Part shown: positions 32,151-44,100 of the stretch, in pieces
Layout: every line of letters starts with the position of its first letter
How positions within the stretch are numbered: position 1 is the first letter of the stretch
From: Oxyruncus cristatus
Taxonomy: Eukaryota > Chordata > Aves > Passeriformes > Cotingidae
NCBI GenBank assembly: GCA_013399855.1
Contig: VXAY01006082.1
Coordinates: forward strand, 164,671-228,670
DNA length: 64,000 nt
Reading direction: 5' to 3'
Notes under the pieces: model-generated
Database searches by the model: none
What the model saw: only the letters and a program-made list of their open reading frames with translations
What the model was told of the DNA's origin: nothing
Translations under genes and position numbers: made by a program

Positions 32151-35100
32151 TTAAAGCACACTTGATCTTTGGAGGGTTTCTCTCCTGTGTTCTGGTGGGC
32201 TCGACCTCACCATGTGCATCTCTTGAGTTAAGCCGCTTCCTCCGTTACTCGCTGAGGTGCTGAGATGCTGACGCAAGTGTTTGCTTAAATGCCACTGCCT
32301 CCATTTTCTCTGAACTTCCAGCTGAACCTAGGTAGAAAGGTCACAAAATACTTAGTTCTGCTGGTTTATCTTGGAGGCCTGCACTGTGGAGAGCAGTGTA
32401 AAAGGAAAAGGAGAGCGGGCTACCTGTGCCAAGGCTTGGGTTTATTTATTTGACCCTCAGTTTAAGGAGTTAGGGAAGGGCCTGTTCCTTGACACTTCCA
32501 GTGATACTGTTGCTGCAGCCACACAGTTTTCTATTTGATTGAAGGTGAAACTGTCCACAGAACCTAGCTGGCCTTAGTAAGTGTTTGGTTTAGATTTTTC
32601 CAAAATTTTATTTTAAGTTATAAAAACAGGACATTTTGGCACTCTGAGATAAAAAAAAAAAAAAAAAAGGCAGATTTTATTTTCAAAACAACTTTTTCTG
32701 AACCCTGTTAAAGGATCAGTCATAGTATTTCAAACCCCTTCTTCATTTCAAAGTGACTTTTTTCTTCTTAGGCACTGGTTTAGCATTTCAGAGTGCAAGA
32801 AGCCTGGGAGTTATCATGAAACTACAAAGGAAATGGTCCCTCTACCAAAAGCTTTCGTTTATGAGAATACTGATAAATTTGGACTGGATATAGCTCTTGA
32901 TAAATTCCCTCCCAAGGATCAAGCAAAGAGAACAGCCATGGGATGACAGGCAATAACACCATACGTCAGAACCAGTCGGTTGTGAGTGTGACTGTGTGCG
33001 GGATGGTGCTCCCACCCTCCATTCCCAGACAGTAGAAATGCTATCTGATTGATGAAAGGGTTGCAATAGTTGAGAGGTGAAGTTTGCATCTGGCATACAA
33101 TTACTCAGGCTTGCCAGGTCCAGGAGGTATTTCATGAGTGATGTTAGGTAGGTGGGAAGAAAACCCTCAGATAAAACATGTAATTCTTTGGAGAATGTAT
33201 CCCACTGATTAGTGAGCCATGCTTCAGCAATAAAAAAGAACGTTATACACACAAAACTCACCTCACCATTAAGAAAACAATAAAGTACAGCCACAACAAA
33301 GCCCTAAAAGATAAAAAAAACCCATGGTCACAGAACTGCAGTTCCAGCTTTGGGATGGGGATGAGGCATCTCAAGGGAAATCAGACAGCTTGGCTTTGCC
33401 ACTGGAACTTTGCTCTGTTGCAGAGTTAGATGTTCTGCCTCTTTATTTTAAAGAAATAATAGCTTGTCAAATATTACCTGGAATGATCCAAGAGCCAATT
33501 CAAAAAACAGCTGAATTTCCATTGTGCCGCTGCTTGCATCTTCAGGGAAGAAAGCAAAGATGATGTAGTGGACCCCAAAAAGAGGGATGAGGAGGAGCGT
33601 TGACTTTGCAAGTCTCCTGAGAATGAAAACAGAGGGGAAAGCTGGTGTAGAAGGAGCAAGAAGAGCTCAGGTGGGCTTGCATGGCATGTAGGGGACATAC
33701 TTGTATTGGTTGAAATCACTGCTCCGTCTTTCAGGTGAGCTGAGCTTCCTCATCAAGATTCTTAAAATGTTGACAAAGAGAATGAAATTAATCTAAAAAG
33801 AAAATAAAAAAGGTAAGAACGTAAAAACAAACACAACACAAACAGTATCCACTTATGTAAGGGCCAACTATCAGCAGAGCCATTTTGGGGTGTTTGGGCA
33901 AAGCTGGCAGAATAGTGTCCATGTCCCCATCCCAGTCTCTGTCCCTGCCTCTCCAGCCTGCCTGGCCACCCTGGGCTTGGGTGCTGGCTGCTTTCCCTGC
34001 CCATTTGCTGTAGCTTTAGTTCTGGGCATGATCAGGGTTTATTATCCAGGCAAATCACCAATGGGAAGGGGGACCAGGTGCATTGGTAGGATCCCTTCTG
34101 GCTGTGGAGTTCAGGCAATCTTTGGTTGCTAGCAAAGGGGCAGCCCTGGAGCTATCACTCGCTATCTGGGACTGCAAGTGCCAGTTGTTCCCTACCAAGA
34201 GACTCATCATGGTTTGGGATCATGGAGGCAAAGTGGTTAAAAGTGGGGAGAGGAGAGAGTTGACACTGAAGTTCTTCCTTTTCCATTTTCCCCCTCTTCA
34301 AGGGTGGATATCAGATAAAAATGCTGATCTGCTGCTCAGTTTGGGTGAAGATGAGGCAATAGCTGTTTCTGCTCATTTGACCCTCAGGCAGAGTGGGAGT
34401 TGCAGGGAAGGCACAGCCTCTGGTTGATCTTGCACAGCCCGAAGACCTGCACCCCTTTTGCAACACCCTGCACTGTGTCAGGCCTTTAACCCTTCCCTGT
34501 GCCTGGAAACACCATCCCAGAAGTGCGTTCCTCTTCCTGGTGGCTCCTCTGTGCCTGTGGACGTTAGAGCAGGGCTCTGGGGTATTGGGTTTCCCTAAAA
34601 GAAGTGGGTCCATTGGAGGTGGGACAGAGCGAGGAAGTCCCTGGGGTCCCTAAACTTATTGGATGGAAAGGGAGCAAGTGTGGGCTGCATGGGTGTTTGG
34701 AGAGGGCTGGAAGTTTGGGGAAGCTGGGGAAGGATGAGGAAAGCAGTAGAGCTGGGAGGAGGTAGGGGTGGGGAGCATGAAGAAAAGACTGCAGTATTTC
34801 AGGGGTTTGGGGAGGAAAAGGAGGTTTAGGTCTGGGGATTCTGGGTTTTTTTAACCCATTAGGTCAGGCACGAGCCATGTAGGCTGAGCAGGACTTTTTG
34901 TTGATGAAAACCACAGGGGAAGGGAGAGCAGCGAGCAGCGGGATTCCTGCCAGGAGGAATTGCCCGTGGGCAGCACAGGAATGAGTGTGAGCCTGGGAGC
35001 ATAAAGGTGTTTATCAGTGCTGTTTTTCTGCCCTTTGAACTGCTGAGGGCTGTGAGGAATACAGAGATTAGATCTGTGTTCTTAAGATCTGGTTGTTTGT

Positions 35101-38100
35101 TTGGTTATGGGCTTGAGTAAAGCCTCTTTTTGGGTAAAGAGGCAGAGTCATGCAGGCGGCTCCTGCCTTCTGTGGCTAAAATAGACATGATCAGCATTCT
35201 GAGGGATCTGGGAAGGCGATAGCAGGTGGTGGCCACCAAAAGATAAACTAAGATTGTACTTTTTGTCTTGCAGAATGTCTGGGTCTTGTTGGCATTTAAA
35301 TATTGCCGAGTGGCTCCTAGGGTGAGGGTTGTTTCATCAAGAAAAATAACTGCCTTGGACTGCTTAAGTCGGTCTTGTGGGGTTGCAGGATTTCTCACTG
35401 GTAAACCAGTGCAGAACTTTCATCCACCATCTCTGCTGCCTGGGTTTCTGAGGGTGTACAGGTGTTTCAGTTTGTGTCTTGCAAACATAATGGTTCTTAC
35501 TGGCAATGCAAAAACCTCAACCAGCTCTTGGGTTCTCGCTCAGACTGTCGGCAGGTTACTTAAGAGCAACCAGCGGTTCACATGTTTCTGGACTAGGGCT
35601 TCAGACAGGTCTTTGCAATGTGGTTTGGCGCATCTCCATTGGGCAGAACAACTATCTCCAAGCAGCAGCTCCAGCCCCTTGGTACCCAAGTCTCTGAAGG
35701 TGAGCACCAGCAAATATTCAGCCACAGGTGCTGAGTGTTATGTGTACCAAACTGGTCTTGCCATCACTACTGGGCAAATTCACACTGAGTTTCAATGCCT
35801 GTGCCTTGGTTCCCTGAGCAATGCCATTACAGTATAATTACTGTCCACTAATATGTGGAGTGTGCAGTCTGTGAGCTGTTTTCATTGCTGAAAACAAAAG
35901 ACGGTGGTCATGTAAGGCAAGTTGGTTTTGTTTTTGCTGAGGGGGGAATTGACTGGAACACATAAAGACAATTGTATGGAAATGTACAGCCACTCGTTCC
36001 TCCTCCGGAGCCTTCCTTGAAACAGTTCAAAACAAGCTTCCACAAGCCAGCCAAGTTCATATGAAATCAACAGGATGTGGAAACCTGATCTTCTGCAGGC
36101 TCTTGCTTCTTGGGAGGACACTCTAGCTTTCCTTGTGAACTTAACTTCAGGGCATTAGTGACTAAGCCCTGCTGAGCAGAAGCTGCTTAAGCAGTAATTC
36201 ATGTGTCACACCAGTTCAGACACATGTCTAAGATGGGTTCATTAACACACTTCTAAAGCATGTTGAGTAGATGATCTCTGACTTTACAGTATTTGAAAAT
36301 ACAGTTTGAATCTGCTTGTCCCAGAAAAGACTTACAAAAATAGACAAAACTATGGGGCCTCTAATGATCCACCAGGTATTGGCATTAGTGTTAATGTCCC
36401 AACACCTGTAAAAACAGAAGAGAAGGTGCAGTCAGTTATCAAAACACTGGTGTCTTTTCAAAGAGGTTTAGTCTGTTTTGCACCTCAGATAGGCCCCTAT
36501 TCACTTCTCTGCAGAATTAATTTCCCGTTCTCACTTAGTGGTACAACATGTCATACAGAAAACTGTCCTCCTGCACTGGACAGCAGTTCGACCGTCTCAT
36601 AAAGTACAAACACTGTTCAAAATTTTGTAAGGGAGAAAGAGAAAGGAACAAAGTTTCACCGTTCAGGAAGTCAAATACAGATACTGAAAACATCATGGGT
36701 TGAATTCATATTTGAAAGCTACCCTCTACCCTTGAAAAATGCTGAAATGGAATTTGATGTATTTCCTCAGGTTGCTCAACTACTCCCACCCACCCACCAC
36801 AGCGGGATGCTAGTTGATTTACTTGGCTGCCAGCAGTTAGAAATGAGCAGGATCCCATGGAGCAGCCTCACAGAGGCTGCTTGCTCTCCCTGGTTTACCA
36901 GCTTCCTCCCCTCCATACAACTTACCCAATATTTTCATGGAGCTGCCTGGCAGTCGCCCATGCAGCCACAAACACGGCTGGGGCACCTGCAATTGGAAAA
37001 GCTAGTTACTGCTTCAGGAGTCCATCCCAAGGGCAAAACAAACCCAGTTATTCTTACTGAAGGGAGAACCAGTACCCCATCCAAGGACGATGAACCACCA
37101 GAGGAACTTCCTTTCCGAGAAGAAAGAAATAACCAGGAGAGTGTGGAGGTAGAGTCCCTCCACGAGGAGCCAGCTGTAGTTAGACATGATGCAATACTGA
37201 AAGAAGACCATGGTGAGCTTGCAGCCAGCCTGAGGAAAGAGATGTTAATTAGCTTTTGCCTGGGTTTGTATCTACCTTCTAACAGAGAGACCGAGCTGTA
37301 AATTAATCGTGGCAAATAGAGATTTTATAGCAATTAGGGAACTAAATGGGTGTCCTCGAGACAAGCATTCACATGACAAGAAAGCAGGGCTGGCACTCCC
37401 TAAATGCATTAATCAACTGCCTCACTAGAAGAACTGAATGTGTCGTGGGCACGTGGATTCAGATTACTGTCTCAGAGGAATTTCACTATTACTACCTTCT
37501 TAGTATCAGTAACACTAATATCACCTTAGAGGAGCATGTAAATGTATCTATCAATCTTTTTTCCCCCAAGAAAAATGGTTACTAAAGACAAACTAAAATG
37601 TGCTCAAAATGTTCTTTTTCAGCAACAAAAATCCAGCAAAACTGGTGGGGTAAAACAAAACAAGCTTATATTTGTTTCTCTCCCTTATTCTTATCTTTTA
37701 GTTTAAAGCATTGACCATCATCTCCAGTGTTGCTCACTCCTCTGCATGCCTGAGTTTTCAAAATATTTGCTACCAGTAAAAAGGCAAAAACATTTCAAAA
37801 TTTGGAAGGTTCCCTTCACAGGCTTTCTGAGTGTAAACCCCTATCAGGTCTCACACTGAAGTGTAAGTCAGCAATATTTAGTGTGTTCTTGGAGAAGGGG
37901 CAGAGCACAGCTCTCTTCTCCCATAACCCCTCATGATGAATGTAAAGCTGGGATGGAGATTTCCTTCCCTGTTCACTAGATCTGCTAGGATCCTGCTGGG
38001 AGACTGAGGGGTGGAGCAAGCTGGAAGGCAGAGGGTTACCGTGTGTGCCCCACAATAATTTATGTCTTCGGAGGAAAACAAAACGGCATCCTTGATGAAG

Positions 38101-41100
38101 TTGGACGAGGCTCGCAAAATGAACGATGTGAAGAGATGCATGTGGATGTAGTTCCTTGTGCAGCGAAGTCTTCTGTGAAAAAAAGAGAGAGAGATCCTGT
38201 GAAGTGACATTCCTTGCCAGTGTGGGGAGCCTGTGACTGTAAACAGCATATTTCAATCCTTAGTACTGCTAAACTGACAAGTGAGGAACAATGTTGTTCT
38301 ATCTGTGAAAGAAAGGCTAATGCATGTCCCAAGAGGGATATACTAGAGAAGACCTTAAAAAGCTACAGTCACATCTGCTCCACTCAAGTACTAAAACAAG
38401 ATGAACCTTGCCAGGAAATTTGTGATTTCGTGCCAATATGCTTGTTCCAGCCTCCCTCCCTCTTTCTGGAGCAACACAAACCCAAGGTGTTTATTCACAC
38501 CTGGGTGAATTTATTTATTCTGCCAGCACAGTTCACTTGTGCCTGCAATGTTTTCTGTATTAAATCACCACAAAATCTGTGTCTGGAGGCCGTGCAGCCT
38601 GAGTATAAATTTGCAAAATATTTGGGTTTCCTTCTACCCAGACATGCTGCCCTGACATTTACTGTAAGGGAAATTAATTTCACTGAATAAGCAGCACAGT
38701 ACAAATTCCAGGTTGCAGGGGTGTGTGAAGATAAGCGACTGTGAGATTGCTGATAGAAACCTGAAACACCTTGCCAGAAGTCAGTGCAGTGACACTTAGA
38801 GCAAAGTTTTAGCCACAGTGTGAAGTGGAGAAAAGGGCAGCAGAGGGAAAGACACTCTGCGCAAGGGATGCTGAAGTCATGGGAAGACCTCAGCAGGGAG
38901 CTGGTCCAAATGCCATCTGCAACATTCATCCAGCTACATTTTCAAAGAACAGGAGAACACAATATAATAAGCAGCTCTGACATTTTTTGGGAGTGAAGAC
39001 CCAGAAATAAATTTTGTCACTGATTTCTGTGAAGGTTTTCAGGAATATTTCAATTTTTAGCTTGTCCTGAAAGTCACTGGAAGGATTTGTGTCAGCTGAG
39101 ATGACCAGAAGTCCTGGCCAAACACAAACCAGAGATGTTTCTCCTCACCTGAAAGAGGCCAGGACCGCTAAGGCTATCATCAGCGTCATGAGGGAGGTGC
39201 AGTATCCGACGGTGTACATGGTCTTCAAGGTCATGAAATAGGAACGCTGCAGGCAAACACATAATCACATGTTTACCTTTGTCTGTGTGGTAGAGATTAG
39301 CCCATGCCAAGGGAAAGGTGTCTCCACCTATTTAACGACTAAATTTTCTTGTAAAATCAGCTACTGAAAATTTACCCTGAGCAACCTATTCTGATCATTC
39401 ATGCTGAACACCACCAACAACAATAACCCCACCTGAGTTAGATCACAACATCATTCAGTCTCTCCTTAACATGTTCCTCCCCCAGGGCCCCAAAGCATCA
39501 GATTTGTGGTCATGGGCACTCAGACTCACTCTTGCCTCGTTGGTCGTGTCATTGACATTGTAGCCACAAGCGATATCAGGTCTCGGGTACGGGTCTGACC
39601 AGCCCTCACTTGTACAATTTCTGTAGACAAAACCTGTGTGGTAACAATTAAAAAAAAAAAAGACAGAACAAGGTATGACCATTTCCAATTGTATCTTTGT
39701 TCTCCTCAGGGGTCACTCACCACAGGGTTTCTTCAGGAGCCAGGAGGATATGTGCCCCCAGGCAGTGCACTCTGCATGGCTGGAGGCGAAATGCAGCTGA
39801 GCTAATTCTGTTGATACTTGCCCAGTGTACTTGTGTGGGTCATAATATTGTTTGCCCGCTCAGGGATGACTGTGATGGATGTGTTTTTATTAATTGCAAC
39901 ATAAATAATACTGCTCAGTGCATCTGGTGTTTCTTGGCCACTATTCCAAGATCAGCAAACACATGACTGGTTCAATCACAGATTCATACTCCGTGTAAAC
40001 CTGATACTTTGCTGAATGCTCCCCCCTCCTTACTGTGGTTTGTCGTGCTCCAAAGAGACAAAGAAACTGCAGATAGTCATGGATTTTTGGTGAGATTTAA
40101 ATGAAAACTAAAAGGCTTTTCCACATAGCCATGACTGGACGTTATTTTACACTGTTTATTTCCCTGCTTACTTGCAAATTAAAGGCTAGGATGAGATTAC
40201 CCTCATTTAAGTTCAGCTTCTGAAAGCTGAATGCTTGAGTCCAATTGTGTTCCTCATGTCTGTCTTTGGAGAAAAATAGGCATTTGCAGAATCCAAACTC
40301 ATTTTTCGGACAGGTATCCACAGAAGGCAGTTTGTCTGACCCACTTCTGCTGATTTTAGTCTCCTAAAGCTGAGTGATATGGATCCCCAGCAAGTTGAAT
40401 ATGGTTGAATAGGATAGTTTCCAAGTCATCCATGTGAATGTTTGGCACTAAAGTGGAAGTGGGAAATCCTGCCCTACACATCTGACAATCTCACTGGAAG
40501 AAAATTACCCTAGCAGGTATGAAGGTTACATGCTGAGGAGAAGAGAAACTATTCCAAAGGAGTGAAACCACTGCCCACTGTCCCAATCACATCCATCTGT
40601 CAGGTAAGAGCCATAGTCAAGAAGCATGGAATGAAATCCTGTCTTTTTTACGGTGATTGCAATGCTAGCAGGGACTGAGAAATCAGCAGCTCTTCTTAGT
40701 ACAAGCTTTACCAGAAGGTACAATAAGAAGTTTGGGTTTTGCCCACACATTTAGCCATGAGGACTCTAAGGCATCTAGCTCTTGCAAAACATCCCCACAG
40801 TGTTGAGGGAACGGAAGGAGATGTATATGCAGCAGTGTTTGGCAATGGCTTATGCTCTTTGTAGCCCTGCTGGGATTGTCAGGACAGAGCTGGGGCTCCT
40901 GCTACCTCTGGGCTAATGCTGGTGACCTGACAGCTTCTCTGCACTTGATTTGAACTCACCTCTGTAAACCTGCAAGGCACAGCAAACATGTTGAGAACTC
41001 TGAGTGGGAAGAACTCCGGGTGTATCTGTATCAGACTGTTATTCTGATGCTGTTTTGTACATCTTGTTCCATCTTAGAGTCTTTGAAAGGGCCAGGTTTG

Positions 41101-44100
41101 CTTTATAAGGCAGGTTTTCTATGCCTTGATGCAATGCAGCAACAATAGGAAAGAAACAGCTCTCCCAAACAGTGCTCCTCAGGCTGCCTTGGCACTCAAC
41201 AAGGGAGTGGTGGGGCGCCGATTCTCCACTTCAGCATCAACTATTGAGACACAGCATACTTAACCCGGAGCAGAGCATTGTGCTTGTAAACACACCTGGA
41301 ACTGGGTTTTGCCTGAGGCTGTCCAAGCAGATCAGACAAGAAGGTGTGAAGTTCTGTGTTGTTGTTCGATTTCATTATATGCAAAGCACAGAAGATTATA
41401 GGGATGGATATGAGCAAAATTTCAGCAGTGCTCCTTGTTTATGGGTGACACACACACTGGGGAAACTGCAGCGTGCCCCACTGAGAGCAGAATTGGGGTC
41501 TGCAGGCTGTTTAAGGATCAGTGCTTGGTGTTTATTGGTACATTGGAGACTTTTGAAGTTGCCTAGGCAAGGGGGAACTCTGCCTAAAGAGATGGCTGAG
41601 GAACTGGGGCCATCAAATTTGTCTTTCTCTGCCTCTGAATCCTCACAGTTGTCACACCTTCCTTCATTTCTTGCCTGAGACACAATGCACAGGTCTGGAT
41701 GTGAACTACAGTTGTCTTAATTGGTTCCAGATAATTTTGTTTATTTGCTCTCTTAGGTGGGAAGGACCGGACAGTTTGGGCTGCAAATGCAAGCCTAGGT
41801 GTCAGCACAAAATTCAACAGCACAGAGAGCAGAGTTTGGGCAGAGCTCAGAGCCATCTGCATGGCTTAACCTATGGGCTTTTGCCATTTGTGGCTGCCCA
41901 TATGCATTGTTAAGTGGTGAGGAGAGAAAACTTTTGCTTTCTTTTGAAGCAAGCAGATCTGTGTTTTTCTTTTTCAAAATTGCTTCAAACAGAGCAATGA
42001 CTGTAGCAATAATTAAACACAGGAGTCACAAGCCAACCACAGTATAAAGTCAAAGAAGAATGTGGCTGTGAGAACAAGGATAAATTGTTTATCAGAAGTG
42101 GTTCAGCTTTCAGCTTCTTGTTAAAGGAGGGCAACTAAAGTGTAAGCTGTTAAGACTATCTCGAAGATAACGCAGTGAACATTTGAGATGTAATTATGAC
42201 CTTTGGATGTACAAACTCCTGCTTCCCTCCCTGGTAGGAAGGCCAGAAGCAGGGAGGAGTTCCCTCTAGTGGCCGTACCAGCAGGGATCTCATTTGAGGG
42301 CCGGTATCCCTGCACTAGATTTCTGAGCGAATGTCAGATGGATGATTTCTTCAGCGATCTGTGCCTTTGTGTAGTTTATCTTTTGTCTTTAAACCAGATT
42401 ATAGAGCTCAATGGGCAGATACTGTTCGTGTGTACAGAAAGTAGCACGGTATTTATTTTAATTTGAGTGGCTCACATCTGATTTTATTTAAAGAGCACTA
42501 AGTGCTTCTCTTCTGAATTATCTAGTCTTTATTAGACAATCTAATACTTTGTCTCCTGTTCCTCCCTTCATAAAATGAATTTGTCTGCTTTTCTGCAAGT
42601 ACTGGACCTCATTAATCTGTGCCCTATAACCGAAGAATGCAAAACTCTCTTCTGATTTGAATCATTAACTCACTAAAGAGAAATGTAAGCACATTTCTTA
42701 GGCATTACTTGAAAACTAGAAATGAACAGAAAGCAGGCTTACTTAATAGCCGATGATTACTGTAGCCTACAGGGAATAAATTTCACTTAATTTCTAGCTT
42801 AAGTCCCATAAAAAGGACAAGCATTGATTGAGCTCATCTCAATTTGACTGAGTTTTTTTGGTGAGCCCTGAAATCCGAGTTTCCATGAGTTTGTGCCACT
42901 TGCGTGGAGCCTGTCAGAGCCAAAGGATAAACTCCCAGTGCAGATTTCCTCTTAATGGAGGCAAAAAAGGGATCTTTTCTGCCTACCTGGCTGGATGTTT
43001 TGCTAAAACCTGTGTGAACTTAATGCTGTGTGAAGTTTTGCCCCCATCAAGCTCAGCTGAGATTGTCCACTGGCTCCAGGAGTTATTAAAAGGGGAAAGC
43101 AGAAATAAACACAGGACCTGGGTGGAGAAAACCCTTTCCCTTGAGAAACCATGCTCAAAAAACTGCTTTTCAGGTTTTTTTTTACTTCCTATAGTTTTTC
43201 CACCTGGCTAAGAAAAATAAACACTTAAAACATCTTTCTACGTTAATTCCAGGCTTTTCCATATTAGTGTTGGAAACTGAGCTGCTAAGTGACCATTGTT
43301 GTTTGAAAGAAGCAGTGACAAAATTTCACTTCAAGTTCAAACCTGACGGTGGCATCTTTGTAAATAAACAAAAAATAAAGTGTTTAATAAATAACTGTTT
43401 AATAAAAAACACCTGGGCAGGAAAAACATAATTTTAGCGTTACCTTTTTTCCCAGTCAGCATCTGGAAGAATTCAGGGCAGTGAGCGTTGACAGTCTGTC
43501 CCACAGTGGATGAAGGCCAGCAACTCATGTTATCCCACATTCCAGCACATCTACCTGGAGGGGCAGCAATGAAATACCATCAGCATCTCCCAGTGATGTG
43601 ACACCGTGAAATTTTTTCCAACAACAAAACACTGTGAAACATCTCTGAGCAATGCAACACCATGCAACATCTCCCCACTACCAAGGCAGCTACAGGAACA
43701 AAGGTGCTCAGTACTCTGAAAAGCAAACTGGATGAGACAGAGCAGGTCCTGCTGAGACCTGTTGAGACTTGAATAGGACAGAATAGGTCCTGCTTGCTTC
43801 AAATCAGCCCCAGCAAGCTTCAGACCTGTCCCTTTCTGGTCCTTGACTCCAGTGGTCTCTCCTAGACACACAAAGAGCAACTTGAGTCATTGTGAACTTC
43901 ACATCAGGCCCTTGGCTACCCATCTGTTTTCTGGAAACTATTGAATGGCCCTGGAAAAATGAAGGAAACCAGATGTGAATTGGTTTCAGTCTTTCTAAAG
44001 ACTTGCTTTCAGTCTTTCTAAAGTTTCCACTTTGAGTCACCCTAATGGCTTCCTTACATAATACTTTTGTAAACAGGAAAAGATACAACTTGGTGACCCT

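Noticed and set aside
35105..35290. Hydrophobic minus-strand frame considered as a missing SCTR membrane exon
   Set aside because: The true TM5 exon, with CWDIN and WWIIRGP and matching phases, is at 36336-36405, leaving no gap to fill.
35268..35837. 189-codon plus-strand frame in SCTR intron 9
   Set aside because: Starts at TTG, has no motif or splice signals and is antisense to an intron; probably chance.
36732..37301. 189-codon plus-strand frame
   Set aside because: It runs antisense across SCTR coding exons at 36926-36986 and 37076-37229, whose minus-strand translation is the true one.
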